Assembly (NCBI RefSeq): GCF_039555335.1
Contig: NC_092647.1
Coordinates: 13,623,594-13,687,593, forward strand
Source: Amphiura filiformis
Taxonomy: Eukaryota > Echinodermata > Ophiuroidea > Amphilepidida > Amphiuridae
Length of the DNA: 64,000 nt
Direction: 5' to 3'
Below are positions 45,989 to 59,886 of the stretch, one piece after another; the first letter of the stretch is position 1, and every line of letters begins with the position of its first letter. The notes beneath the pieces are model-generated. The model was not told the origin of the DNA and searched no databases. It was given only the letters and a program-made list of their open reading frames with translations. Both the position numbers and the translations under genes were made by a program.

Positions 45989-47950
45989 CACCCATTATCA
46001 TCGAAATACGCCCGGTCTAAGACCGCATTCAGTGTAATAATTGCATCAGATATCGGTTATATATACAACTGTATAATTTTTATGACTTCAATTGTCTAAA
46101 TGATTTAATCAGTGATTATATGTGATAGAAACGGGATATCTTGATTATAGGTTGATCAAATTAATATTGATTCAACAAACATCCCTGTACATTAACATAC
46201 GACAAATCGAGACAAAATAGTGTTAACATGATGATTACCTCCGAGATAATCTCAGTAGTACTCTTCGAACGCCGCAGCGCAGATAATGATGATTCAGCAA
46301 AATGCTCATTAACCCATAGTTCACACAATGTAATGTCCTTATATAAATAACATATTTTGAAAGATGGCATTCAAACGGTTGTAATGCGGTGTCATTTCGA
46401 ACGCATTAGAAAATGGTCGGGTTTATGTCAACTCAGTAATGTGTATAATATTTTGAGTGATAGAATAAAATACAATCATTATTGAGCGTGAGAAAATATG
46501 GAAATGTTACTGTGAATTCCGAAATGATATCTTCAAAATTATATTTGTGTTGCGTAATGTTTAGATTATATATGACAACTCGTTGAAGAGATGTCCCAAA
46601 AGAGATTTTTTTATTCCAAATTTATTTAACCGACAAAGTAATTATCGAAGATAATACAAAACAAATTAGGTAAAAATCAAAAACCTATTGTATACTCCGA
46701 TTAAAAAAATCAGGTTAATTAATAGCATTCAATGTCGAGTTAAATTAAGAATAAAAATTCCGATAGGAGGAAACAATAGACTTTGAAATTTGATCAGTTT
46801 GATAAGAGTATAATAAACTTATTCAGAATGTAAAAATACGGTTACACTGGTTTCTAGTGATTCAACTCGCGAAACCTCATCATTACACCATTGTTATACG
46901 AATGGAAACTTCCTAAAAATGGCATGATTAATTGTTCCAATTCTGTTAGTAATATTGTTATGCATATTTTATTAATAAGAAAAGGCTGAGAAGCAAAACA
47001 ATTTCCATTCGATCGAGTTAAGTATAACGCTTCATATGCCCCCTTTTTTCATGAGGTATTTAACAGGCGTTTTTAAATTACAAACCGTGAGGGGGACGGC
47101 TGGCTACAACGTCGGCGGCAGACTAACGCTGTTTTACAAGCCGCGTTATCGAGTCACGAGAGAATACGATCGGAGTAGTACACCCCGTAGCTATCGGCTG
47201 ACGACAATCACACAGCGAAATCGAAGTTTGGTGGCAGGGAATCATCGCTTTAACTGCGGCTAAACATTCAAACCAATTTGTAACTGTCGTGTTGCAAGCC
47301 CTCAAGGGGCTCGCATACCGTTATGCGTTACAAGGATGTGCAAATGATAGCCGGCCAGAAAAGACGTAAAAATTGGCAAATAATTTCGTGAGACTCGCTC
47401 TAATAAAGTTATCGTCAAATCAATGACTTTACATTGCACGATGAAATGCAGATTTAGAATATGACGGTTTTATATGTCAGCTCATTACGTTGAAATAGCC
47501 TTTTTATACGATACAGGTCCACAATTATTATATTGAAGCTGTCTACATTTACACTTCCATAAGAGACACAGCATTTTTACTTAAGGGTTTGCGATTTGAT
47601 TTTCTTGATCTCTTTTCGGTTAATGTTAGAAACCCATATTGTTTAACCCAAAGAAAACATTAGTGTAAAGGAACAAAAGGTCATGAAATATAACTTGTAG
47701 CGCTGTTTTGTCGAATTAAACTCATGTGGAACGGCCATCTGCGATTAAAACCTAATTGCATCTTGCAGGCATCATAAATAGACAAAACAGTATAGGCTTT
47801 GTCGAGTTGCTTAAAACCATTCTATAATTGCTTAAACCATTCCGATTTAAAAGCTAAAGGATGTTCGGTAATAAATCGAACAATGACCAATTGCTTTATA
47901 TGATGGTAACATTTTTATACCTAAACTGATTTATTACCAAATCTATTTTC
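45989..47950. other. Repeat-poor region
   Basis: No MITE, tandem repeat or convincing gene was found. 47040-47330 is noticeably GC-richer than its surroundings (GGGGGACGGCTGGCTACAAC), with short frames on both strands that match nothing known. A candidate conserved non-coding or promoter-like block, but unproven. Confidence 0.35.
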
Positions 47951-48292
47951 AAGGGAGAAGAGAAAAAAAACATACAAGCAAACAAACAAACAAACAAACA
48001 AACAAATAAACAAACAATAATTCAATTAGGAAGGAAAAGTAAGACATTGAATGTATATATCAATTGTTTTATAAACAAATGAAAGCGAAAGCACTAGATG
48101 TGCTATGCCGCACTATAAGTGGACTGCAGCTACACACAAACAAACAAACAAATAAACAATAATCCAATTAGGAAGGAGAAGTAAGACATTGAAATATCAA
48201 TTGTTTTATAAACAAAAGAAAGCGAAAGCACTGCATGTGCTATGCCGCACAAACCTAAGCGGAGCACAGCTATCTACTGAAGATAGCATTTG
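47951..48292 (+). repeat. Tandem duplication with (CAAA)n and a satellite core
   Basis: (CAAA)n at 47978-48016. A unit of about 155 bp containing CCAATTAGGAAGGA, AATTGTTTTATAAACAAA, GAAAGCGAAAGCACT and TGTGCTATGCCGCAC is present twice. 48270-48290 has one palindromic satellite core (CTATCTACTGAAGATAG). Confidence 0.8.
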
Positions 48293-49570
48293 ATATTCAG
48301 CTTCACCATGTTCACCCCAACACGTGTACCGTAATGTCAGCTGTACAGTCGCATCCATAGATACACAAAAATGCATAATTATCTGTTCGCATCGTTTATC
48401 AAACTATATAATTATTATTTGCTAATAAAACAATAGACACAAGACTGACCTTCAACAGAATTTTTTTAAATAACACTGATTACAGGGGATGAAGATGACA
48501 TTTTACTTTTAAAGATGTTTTTGAAACACTGTTTATATCTTTATAATCGAAGACTAAAATTACCAAATGTAAACGATACTTAATTGTACATGGATCCCAA
48601 AACGGAGACACGCTACAAAAACACACGTGGAAGGCAATTTCCATTGAGTAAAGATTCGACAGAACCAATTACAGATTTGCTGACTGAATTACAAATCGCC
48701 CAGGATTCTGCTTCTTTTCTCTCTCACTTTCCTGTCGACACAACACTATTGATTCAATATCGTCTTAATGTATTCTTATTCACGACGTTTCATTTGAACC
48801 ATTAGATAAACATGATCATCTAACTCACAGACGTTTCAAATCAGATTGTTGGGAGTAGGTAGGTTTTAGTTAAACAAATTGGCAGTATTGTTTTGAGCAG
48901 TTCAACCGATATCAGCTTACCGTTGCGTACTCAAACTTTGTATAAATCAAAGCGACTTTGTATATGGATTAGAACGTTATTCTGAAAATATTTTTAGACT
49001 AGTAATGTTTGTACTTTAAAGTATAGCTTTATAGATGTTGTTAGATAGATAATGTCATAAAGTGAGATATTATTGTTGCTTAAGACTTGAAATATGCTTA
49101 AAAACAGGTATTGAAAGGGTTAACTTGACGAAGGCATAGACATTTAGCGGTCAATTACACGCATGAGAAAGGCAACTCCCTCGCGACCTCCCCGTTGCTT
49201 GCGTGAATTTTGATTATGAAATGATATTAGAACAAGAAAGTGTCTTCCCGTCGCTAATAAGGATTCGGCGTGTCCTGGAGGACTCCAAGTCGCAAAGCAA
49301 TTAATTCGAGGGTTCCGCATCGGCGCTCTTCGCCGTATTTTTTGATTGCTTGTGTGTCCTATGAGGAGTAAGTCCCCGTAACCTGCAGTCAGTTGTCATT
49401 CCAGAGTTATCAATCCAACTAACACATGGAGAATAAGCGCCGAGCAACATCTGCCGAGTTTGTTCTACACTTGCGTCTCTTTCTCTTAATCCCATCACTG
49501 TTAACATTTCCATCAGTCCTGACTGATTTCTCACTTTTCTACTTCTATATTCATCAGCATCAATGTTGTT
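48293..49570. other. Repeat-poor region
   Basis: No supported gene. The short frame at 48584-48805 has no recognised motif. 49130-49450 is locally GC-richer and looks unique. Confidence 0.35.
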
Positions 49571-50350
<780 letters not shown>

Positions 50351-50910
50351 TTTGTTTATTAATTACTGTTTTTCGTACAGATTTGACATTTGATTTAGTC
50401 ATGTTTCTTGCGGTCCTCTAATATTAGGTAGCTTAAAAGCGCATGTATTCATTTAAAATCACTCTTTATCGTGTTTGTTAATAATGAGGTTCCACAAGAA
50501 CAACATTAAATTGACGATGGCATGTTGAACAATTAAAAGGAGCTACAACAAATTCCGGCTTTCACAATTTCGATGTTTTACGCGTCATTGGGCCCTGTCT
50601 ATAGTAAACTTACAAAATGTGACTTACGAATACAATAAATTACGTAACAATACCTATATTTTTTTAAATACACTACGACATGAGAGTGCCAAATAAGAAA
50701 CATATTTCACCATGTCAGTGGTTGCACCATTGTGTACTGGTTAATCTCATCATCTCCGTTTGTGGACTGTTTAGCTTGTACAAGGTCAGTCGAAATTTGT
50801 CAAATGTATCCATTAAATGCGCCATATCATTTACTGTGGGAGAACCAATAAATAGCATGAAGCTTATGCTACTGAAATTATGGGAACTTGACCTTTTTTT
50901 TATTTTACCC
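50351..50910. other. Non-coding, no feature seen
   Basis: No frame or repeat supported; possibly further decayed retrotransposon sequence adjacent to the RT fragment that follows. Confidence 0.3.
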
Positions 50911-50911
50911 G

Positions 50912-51100
50912 CTTCACAGGCGGAATCTTCAATAGTAAACCAGCAAGTGTTTTCTCCATGAGCCTTTCAAAACAAGCAGGGGCATTTGAAAGCCCGAATG
51001 GGAGGACTCGCCACTGCCAGTGTCCGTTGTTGGTTTCAGACACGAAGGCTGTAATAGGTATACGTATAACATGGTTTTCGGGCGCTCTGAGGAACCTTTT
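50912..51100 (-). pseudogene. Ty3/gypsy-like reverse transcriptase fragment
   Basis: The minus strand reads TAFVSETNNGHWQWRVLPFG followed by LSNAPACFERLMEKTLAGLL with no interruption. This is the RT block of Ty3/gypsy-type retrotransposons: T-AF preceding the aromatic/VLPFGLSNAP core and F-LM. The catalytic YVDD and all other domains are absent nearby, and a stop follows at about 50911. It is a dead fragment. Confidence 0.85.
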
Positions 51101-53638
51101 GTGGTTCTCTAGTAAAATTCATGTTGAACATTTTATATTTTTTAAGGATTTCTTAAATTTTTAAGAACATTGTTCAGGATTGCAGTGCGAGGTACAAGCT
51201 TTAACGCCTATTTTGCTTGGAGTGAATTTAGGTTTACTATCACATTCATAATTGTTTAACATTCTGTTATGTATAGGTGTTCATACGAATTGAATTTACA
51301 TAGTCATGATAATATACAGATTGTTTATAATTATTTTATTTGTTCTCTTTTCTAAATATTCTACTAGCTTTTACAAAATAATATATTTCTTCGAAATTGA
51401 GCCCTTTCTTGTTTGTTGTCATCCACGTGCAGCAGCGTGGCATGAAATGGAATTCCGATTTCATCAATGGCTGTAATGAAAAGCCTTACGTTGAAATGTT
51501 TACTGAATTAGTGTGCAGTTAACTGTGGCGGATATGGAGGTGGTGTGTAAACACGTGGCTGCAAGTATGGTTCAAATTCAACCGTTCTCCGTCTCGAAGT
51601 TTGAATATGCATGGTGGGTGGAAATTAGACAGAGGCGGTGCGCGCGTGCTGTGATACCTAACTATTTCTGATTTTAAAATGGTGGACCTTTTTCCAGGGG
51701 GAGGAGGCGAGTGTGTGAAAAGTGGCCTTCTAACCCAAATTTGGACCTTTTTAAACCAAAAAAGCATAAAAACCCTGATTTTTTTGCTCGATGCGCTTGC
51801 AAATGTGTGTGTGTGTGTGTGTGTGGGGGGGTGCTTTCCTGGGTATACTGGCCTGGATGAAGGCCAGGCAATTAGCCTATGGTATCCACTGCGTATAGTT
51901 GAATACGCCAAAAATGATTTGTTCATTATGATGCATATGGTTGAATGTATTTTAAGGGTAGTGCCTGATCGGTGTTTTAGGTAAAAATCCCCCTGAAAAG
52001 GTATAATTATTAAGTAATAACCATAGTAACACATATCATGGAATATGGACTTGTAATAGGAACTAAAAATGTGGCTTAAAACTCAGAATGGTTTTTTTGG
52101 ACCGAATATTACGATTTAACTAGTTTCAATTTCAACATATTTTACCATTTTCAAGCATCACTGACAAATTTCACTTGATGCATCTCTGTATAAAGAAACA
52201 TAAATAAATCTCGCACCTGCATTTAAAAAACACTTTACTTTAAGGTGATGCGTAAGACACAAGAGGCCGTGCAGGCTGGGCGAGCAGGGCATGCAGGCAT
52301 GTTGTCGTCCACATTTCAACATGGTTTTGACATGTGATATGGTAGGTTATTATACCATCCATGAATAATGCACAGGAAATAACATCGGGTTACGGTCTTG
52401 ATCTGTGACAGTTTCAACACCCATAGGGTAACAAGATCCGCACCTTAAGGGAAACAGGATCCGCGCCTTAAGGGAAAGCAACCTTTCCGTATTATTGTGC
52501 CATTTTCGTACATGAAAAGGATATTTAAGGGTATGTTTTTACCTTTTTGTGATGTATTTTCATTTGATTTAGATGAAAAACAATGTTTCAGGCATTTGGA
52601 GAGATTTTTTTCCATTCAAATATAAAACGATACTTGAGGCTTGCTGTAATGAAAATGCCGTTCACTAATTTCTAACGCGATTTTTATATATCAAGGTTTG
52701 CCGGATCTGGAAAAATATGTTATAGATTTTTAAGTTATTATGAATTCACCGTGAGATATTGATTGACTGATTTTCTGATTTAAAGTTAAACATGCAATTA
52801 TGAAGAATAGGGTAAAGTGTTTTATATGAAATACTAACGTTAGAAAAGAAGAAGTATGAAAAACTGAAATGAAACCATTAACACCTTCCTGCACTTTGAC
52901 ACTCAGTTGAAGTATATTATTCCATTCCTTCTTGATTAACTCTGACTCTCTTCACGCGGGCGTTGACTGCACACGACAAGTAGAAATTCAAAAATTTCAG
53001 AATTTTAAATTTTCATGACCATTTTTGGAATCAGCATAAAAAATGCATTAAAATGAGTACAAACAAGCCTACTATTGGTTCAGTGGTTCTTGAGATAGCT
53101 CTTGATATTTTGGACATTTTAAAATTTTAGATTTAGCAAAACGATTTATGATGTGTAAAATCCTTATCTATTATCTTTATACCCTAATTCACTCCACTGA
53201 TGATGACCTTCACATCAATTATCCACCTTCGTTTCTGTCTGCGGTTTTTGCTTTTATAAAAAGCTTCTAAACTCTTAGACGACATTCATCCAACTTTTAC
53301 TTTGTTTTAGCTCTTCTTCTGGCATGTGTTCTTCGGGTCCAGGCAGTAGTATTATGGGTCCATATATCATCCTGTTTCGCTCGATAGCCACCCATCTCAA
53401 TATCTTCGTTTTTGTTTAATAACATCTCGTTGACATCTGTTTACCTTTTTTCAAATCAAAGTTGCTGACTTTGTCTTTCCTGTGACTCCGATCAACTCTG
53501 CAACTTGTTTTCAAGCTGTTATACGAGTTATCATCAAAAAAGTGTAGTATTTAAATAGATTATTTTGTTCTGGGGTCTGTGGATAGGGTTCGAGCCCTGC
53601 CACTTTAAAAAATGGAATCCAAAAGCCCTCAGATGCAG
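51101..53638. other. Non-coding with small decayed repeats
   Basis: 51680-51780 has GTGGACCTTTTTCCAGGGGG and CCAAATTTGGACC repeats like those at 21436. (TG)n at 51804-51823 followed by G7. 52429-52490 contains a short direct repeat (GATCCGCRCCTTAAGGGAAA). No gene seen. Confidence 0.4.
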
Positions 53639-53923
53639 CAATGGGCTATTCCATTTAAAATCTATACCATCCCTGTGGAAGATTTTGGAAATAGCTGCCA
53701 GGAGAGTAAATATTTCAAATTGAATGAACACATTTGGCAGCTCCATTTTAATTTCATACACCCTCTGAGAAAGATTCAACCTGAATCTTTCACTGAGGGA
53801 GAGCGAGTTTCAAATGGAGCTGCTAATATATTAATTCCTTTTGAAATTCATACTCCCCCTGAGGAAGATATTTCCAAAATCTTCAACAGGGGGAGTGTGG
53901 ATTTTAAACGGAATAGCCCAATG
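53639..53923. mobile_element. MITE-like element, 285 bp
   Basis: CAATGGGCTATTCCATTTAA and ATCTATACCATCCC at the left are the inverse of the right end (GGAGTGTGGATTTTAAACGG then AATAGCCCAATG). Internal repeats GAAGATTTTGGAA / GAAGATATTTCCAAA and CCCCTGAGGAAGA give it a modular, multiply folded structure. Confidence 0.8.
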
Positions 53924-54022
53924 TTATTTTGTGTTTCTTTCTTTTGAAATTTTTTCAACTCCTCTCAATAAGCCATAAGCCTAATCGCCATTGTAACACT
54001 TCCGGTTTTTAAGATCACTTTT

Positions 54023-54262
54023 GGGACACTTTGACCTCTGACATATCGGGGAAAATGCTGTAATTATTAATAATTAATTTATTATTGTAATAATGTTATC
54101 ATTACAAATATTAAAATAATTAATTTATACAATAACCAAGTTTTGGTTGTTTTTTTTATTCCAGTATAACGTTTTAAATTATATTTTGTACGCACACACA
54201 AAAAAACCCGATTTTTCAGAATTTCCCAATTGGTCAGAGGGCAAAGTGTCCCAAAAACTACA
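54023..54262. mobile_element. Foldback element, about 240 bp
   Basis: TTTTGGGACACTTTGACCTC at the left is inverted as CAGAGGGCAAAGTGTCCCAA at the right; the loop is AT-rich (TAATTATTAATAATTAATT). Confidence 0.7.
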
Positions 54263-54699
54263 AAAACTGTCCCACAATGCATTGCAAACTTCTAATGCCG
54301 ATTGGACTTGTTGACATTTGCAACCACTTGGAATTACTTAGGCCTTTACATTTTCAGATCCAAGACAATCGTGCAATATAACCATTGCCTTACACACTTT
54401 CCTTTATTCTTGGAAGACAGACATACTTTTTTCTATAATAGGCCTATCTTTTAAAATTAATCATAAAGGTTACTTCCAAAAAAAGAAACTATAAATTGAT
54501 ATAAATGGTGATAATAAATTGTGTTATTCGGAATTTTATGGCAATAAATCAATATGTGATGCGATCGAGTAAAATCAGTTGGAACTCGGCAATCCTAGTT
54601 TTTTAGATATGGGTCAAATAATGTGTGTAGGGGTAGAAAAATCGTTTTTCTTTTTTTTCTTTTTGTGCAAAAATTAAAGGAAAAAACAGTGAAAGATTT

Positions 54700-55775
54700 G
54701 TGATGATATGGGCTATGGGAGAGCGCGTCGAGTGGGGTGTAATGGGGTGTGTAGGGTGTGTGTGAGAGAGTATAATGTGTTGGTGTTATTGCGGGTGTTT
54801 CGGTTTGGGAGTGTGTTTGTTAATTCACAAATAATTCATTTTGTGAGGATATCCTGAAACAGGAAAGAGCGCTTTACTATCAAATTTGCTCTATATACGC
54901 ATCAAATATAACGGTACAGTAAAAGCTATGTGGTGATATGTGGTGGGTGTGTGTGTGGGGGGGTGTAGGGGTGGGTAAGCATAATGTGTTAGTGTTATTA
55001 TGGGTGGGATGAAACAGGAAAGAGCACTTTCCTATCAAATTTGTTTTATATACACATCTAATACAGCGCCACAGTCAGAGATATTTGGTGAAATGGGGTA
55101 TGGGAGTGTGTGTGGTGTGGGCTGTAGTGGGGTGTGTAGGGGGTGTGCGCTAGTATAATGTGTTAGTGGTATTGTGGGTGGGTCGGGTGGGGGTGTGTTT
55201 GTCTATTCATTTGTAATCACAAATCATTCTTTTTGTAAGGAGATCCTGAAACAGGAAAGAGCGCTTTACCATCAAATTTGTTTTATATAACATCAAACAT
55301 AGCTATGAATGATGTTTGATGAGTTGAGGTATGTTGGAGAGTGTGTAGCGTGGGAAGTAGTAGGGGGTTTGTATGGGTGTGTGAGAGAATATGATGTGTT
55401 AGTGATATTGTGGGTGGCTCGGGATGGGAAAGTGTTTGTCTATTCATTTGTAATCACAAATAATTCTTTTTGTAAGGAGATCCTGAAACAGGAAAAAGCC
55501 CTTTACTATCAAATTTGCTTTATATACACATCAAATATAGCGGCACAGTGAACGATATTTGGTGGTATGGGGGGAGTAGTTGGGGTGTGTGGGTGTGCGC
55601 GCGTAGTATAATATGTTAATGTCATTGTGGGTGGGTCGGTTTGGGAGTGTGTTTGTTTATTCATTTGCCATCACAAGTAATTCATTTTGTGAGGATATCC
55701 TGAATCAGGAAAGAGCACTTCAATATCATATTTGCTTATAATACATGCACCTGGCAAATATGTTAGCCGCAGTAA
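54700..55775 (+). repeat. G-rich minisatellite, 217-235-bp unit
   Basis: Five copies around the motif GATATCCTGAAACAGGAAAG and its variants (54847, truncated at 55008, 55240, 55477, 55693). Each is followed by ATCAAATTTGCTTTATA and a GT-rich patch (GGGTGTGTGTGGGGG). A short open frame at 55309-55551 is part of one unit. Confidence 0.88.
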
Positions 55776-58010
55776 AATATGCTTCGTAGGGGGGGTATTT
55801 ACGTTTTACGTGGGGTAAGGGGTGAGCGGGTGTGTGTTAGTATGGGGTGCATGATCGGTTTGTGGATGTGTTATGTATTCACTTGTTATCACTATTGTTT
55901 TTCTAAAAACAGGAAAGAGCATTGCAGGTGTATGTGGAGGGTGTATATGGTATTATGGTAGAGAGTGTGGGGTGGTGGTACTTAGAATCTTCTGTATTGT
56001 CCATAAAAGTATCTTGTAAGGATGCCAGGGGAATAGAGATTTTGCGTGTGTGGGCGAGATGAAAATCGTCATAAAAATGTAATAGCAGAATAGAACAGAG
56101 AAGCAACAAACAAAATTATATAGTACCGGTAATAACTATGCAATGTAGTTTTTTTTCAACATTCTTAAGAATTCATAAAAAGCCAAGAATTAGACGAGCA
56201 TTTGGTTTTCTTGGTTTGCTGTCAATTCTTATAATCCATATTACTAACGTAAAGACGTGTTTAATACTAAGGTTAAAGCCTAGGGGAGTTTTGTTAACAA
56301 GATCCGAGACTGACAACTTATTTTATCCATAGCCAGCGGCCTTAACGTTTTACCATTACTTCGTTATCTCCCTAGCGAACACATCTAATCTACAACGAAT
56401 TGCCCGCAACAGTTTCAAAAAATGCAATGCAATCGTTTTACAGTGAACACAATCAGTCCAAACTAGTGGCACATGTTACGACTTAGCGCCAATACAAAAT
56501 TTTTAACAAAACAATCGGTCTTAAAGAAACTCATCTTAATTCTGTCTGAAGTTATATTCATCAGATGTGTTATTTAAGAAAAAAAAATTGTGGACAGCGA
56601 GTATTTTTCTTGGTTTTTTTCGGATAAAAAACGCGTCGAGTTAAACAGTAGCATCTTTTACAGTTAGAGTCTATGGGATAACTAGTCGCCTGAAGGAGTT
56701 CGACACATGGGATTGCGCCGAACAAGTCGTCAGTTTTGTGCTTGAAGCAATGGTACAAGCTTAACATGTGCTTAATCCTCTCCGTACGGAACTCGCGCCA
56801 AAAAAAACGCGCCAAAATTATTGTAAATTAACAGAAATTCTGTAAATAATTATCAGACATAATGCAAAATCGAAATAAAATTATATTAAACCGAGTACAA
56901 ACATGCCTAGTATTTGAGCTACAAATTCTTCGATGTTAATAACATCTCACATTGTTCTGTGTGTGGAAATATATATTCGCGTGCTAAGCATGCGAACGGA
57001 AAGCCAAATTTTAAACTGAGCTGGAGGGTACGGGGGAAAAGAATGGAAGTGGAGCCGACAAACAAGCAGAAATTACGCGGAGCTCAAGGTTACGCGGAGA
57101 GATAATTACACGTTTTCCTGTTGACTCTCCTATGCAATCATTCCCCATGTATAATGAACGTACATATCATAATAAGAAGATTCAACTCCATGTATTCCTA
57201 TTATAATAGGCAATACAACAAACTTATGTATATATTTCAAGCAGTTTTTTACGCGAGATTACCCGGTGTAATGGGAGTTGAACATTTTGTATAATCGAGT
57301 TTAAATTGGAACTATAACTTTTAAGAAAACAACCAAGTTGTAAAAATGAAGTTGACTGATAGCTCGATATGTTATCTTCAAGTAAACTGTATGTTTGACA
57401 TAAATATACTCTCGTAAAATGTTGAATTTCGATTTATTTCAGTTGAATTATGATCTATAAATTTGATTTATATTAAGCATTTTAAATTGGTCTAAATTGT
57501 TTGCATTTGAAATTGAACCTAGTCGGTTGATTTCAAATTTGCAAAGAGCGTATAGGTACTATTAAGAACATCTTATAGACCTGTATCTATAATGTGGTCT
57601 GTTCCTTAAAATTATCTTTTTTTAATGTTCTTTCTTTTCTTTTCTTATTCTCTCATCATTTCTCCGTTGCCAGAGACAAAATTCCTCATGGAAAAAACAA
57701 ACTGCTCTATAGGTAGGCATCTGCATGTACTTTCTGTTATATTTTTGGGTGGAAATCCGGGTTCAGGAAAGTCGACAGTAGTTTCAAAACGATAATTTGA
57801 ACAAGTAAAATGAAATTATGATTCATTAAATGAGAATAATGCAAACACACCTTTAAGGACAGGTTGGGTTGTAATTGGACACAGTCTGTGCAATAGTTTA
57901 ATGAATAGTAGTACTCTTTTTATGGTTGAATCAACATAGTTTAGGAATGCAAAAGTATTAAACGAATGAAAAAAACCACTATCTGAATCTATATTGATTC
58001 GTGATTTAAT
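55776..58010. other. Mostly unique non-coding DNA
   Basis: 55776-55960 is a decayed end of the minisatellite. 56110-57900 shows no repeat and no recognisable gene. The short frame at 56914-57105 (CSVCGNIYSRAKHANGKPN) has no supported identity. 57938-58010 duplicates 59122-59180. Confidence 0.35.
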
Positions 58011-58640
58011 AAGCGTATTTTTTGTGGGACATGAGAGCACATCAGACATATCGAATTGCATTCTGAATACGAAGAATGTCTTTCTGATATCAAATAATTT
58101 TCATTTTTGAAATTACGATATAATACAAATTTTATGACAAATTATTAAAATTGATAGTTTTTCACATTTTTGATATATAACAGTCCTCGAAGTATTTTTT
58201 AAAAATCTAATGACATATTCTTAATTGTATGTAGCTGGGAGGAAAAGCCGACGATCAATTGAAAATTTTGACCTTTCATATTGAAGATATGGATTTTTTC
58301 CCAAAAGACCTCATTTTTTTTGGTGTTTTGGGAAACAAATCCATATCTTCAATACGAAAGGTCAAAATTTTCAATTGATCGTCGGCTTTTCATCCCACCT
58401 ACATACACTTTAAATATAAATCATCAGATTTATAAAGTTTACTTCGAGTACTGTTAAATATAAAAAATATCGATTTTAATCATTTACCATAAAATGTGTA
58501 TTACATTGCGAATTTCAAAAAATCAAAATTATTTGATATCAGAAGGACATTCTTCGTTTTCAGAATGCAATTCGATATGTCTGATGTGCTCTAATGTCCC
58601 ACAATAAATACTGTCCAAACGTTCATACCCCACCCCTTAA
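58011..58640. mobile_element. Near-palindromic TTAA element, copy C (left end truncated)
   Basis: Lacks the first 35 bp of the element, starting near GTATTTTTTGTGGGACATGA, and ends CCCCACCCC then TTAA (58637-58640). Arms and core as in copies A, B and D. The flanks match the uninterrupted sequence at 59122-59250. Confidence 0.87.
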
Positions 58641-58699
58641 GTATACAAGTTGTCATGTGCGGGTCATTTTAGTTCTTAATGATCATATTTTCTGAGAAA

Positions 58700-59121
58700 G
58701 TATACTGTTAGTGTTGGGTGGATCGGGTTGGGAGTGTGTTTGTTTATTCATTTGTCATCAAAAATATTTCTTTTTGTAAGGATATCCTGAAACAGGAAAG
58801 AGCACTTTGCTATCAAATTTGCTTTATATACACAAATCAAATGTAGCAGCACAGTGAATGATGTTCGGTGAAAAGGGCTATGGGAAAGTGCGTGATGTGG
58901 GGGTGTGTACGCGCCAATATAATGTATAAATGTGTTTGTTTATTCATTTTTAATCACAAATAATTCTTTTTGCAAGGATATCCTGAAACAGGAAAGAGCA
59001 CGTTACTATCAAATTTGCTTTATGCATGTATGTAGCAAATATTTTAGCAGCGCAGTGAAAGATGTTTCGTGTAGTTGTGCGCGGGGTGGGGTGTGGGATG
59101 TGCATGGGGGTGTGTTTGTAT
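58700..59121 (+). repeat. Two further copies of the G-rich minisatellite
   Basis: GATATCCTGAAACAGGAAAG at 58777 and 58978 in the same orientation as 54700-55775, about 200 bp apart, separated from the main array by unique DNA and copy C. Confidence 0.85.
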
Positions 59122-59253
59122 AGTTTAGGAATGCAAAAGTAGAATGAAAAAAACTATATGAATCTATATTGATTCATATACTGATTTATTAAGTACACAC
59201 GTTTCCATGTGCGGGTCAATTTAGTTCTCAATGACCACATTTTTTGAGAGTGT
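59122..59253 (+). repeat. Duplicate of the sequence flanking copy C
   Basis: TTTAGGAATGCAAAAGTA...AATCTATATTGATTC and CATGTGCGGGTCA...TTTAGTTCT match 57938-58010 joined to 58641-58700, without the element between them. Confidence 0.85.
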
Positions 59254-59486
59254 ACATTTTTTTCCAGATACATTTGAATGACAATGACCACTCAACAATT
59301 CAATTCTACCTTGAAACTTGCTTATTTAAATTCTGCTTTCTGATTGTTAATGCAAGTTTTCCTATTTCCCATCCTTCTTCATTACGTCATAAATTTAAAT
59401 TGACTCTAGACAGGGTCAGAGAACTTTCTTGAATATATATACTAGAAACACCGTCCTAAAGGACAACATGGAAATCATTACATCCC

Positions 59487-59886
59487 ATAAAACACAAAAA
59501 TGTTTTTAAAACGTTTTAAACATGTTATATTTTGGGTTTTGATTTAAATAAAAACGTATTAATAATATTAAAATGTCGGGTTATATAAAGGTCATGGAAA
59601 CGTTTTAAAACGTTTTGTATGAAAGAACACTGTAACAATATTTTTGAAATGTTTTCAAAATGTTATTGAACAATATTTTTTTGCAAACATTTATTGCCAC
59701 ATATTTTGTTTACACTTAAATAATATTATGTTAGAATATTTGCATTAGGTTATCAACAAATGTTTTTAAATGTTATATGAAAACGTTTTGTACCCCTTAT
59801 AATTATGTCCTTTATAATAACCCGACATTTAAACATTTTCTGGCAACTTTTTGCAAATGATATTGAAAACATTTTGTGTTTGCTGC
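59487..59886. mobile_element. AAAACGTTTT-rich MITE, intact copy
   Basis: The left end (AACACAAAAATGTTTTT) is the approximate inverse of the right end (AAAACATTTTGTGTTTGCTG). The interior has AATGTCGGGTTATAT and its inverse near 59818 and many AACGTTTT units. Relatives: 32664-33610 (interrupted) and 60845-61045. Confidence 0.75.

Noticed and set aside
56914-57105. Possible zinc-binding peptide (CSVCGNIYSRAKHANGKPN)
   Set aside because: Single CxxC, short, no splice or start support, no recognised family.
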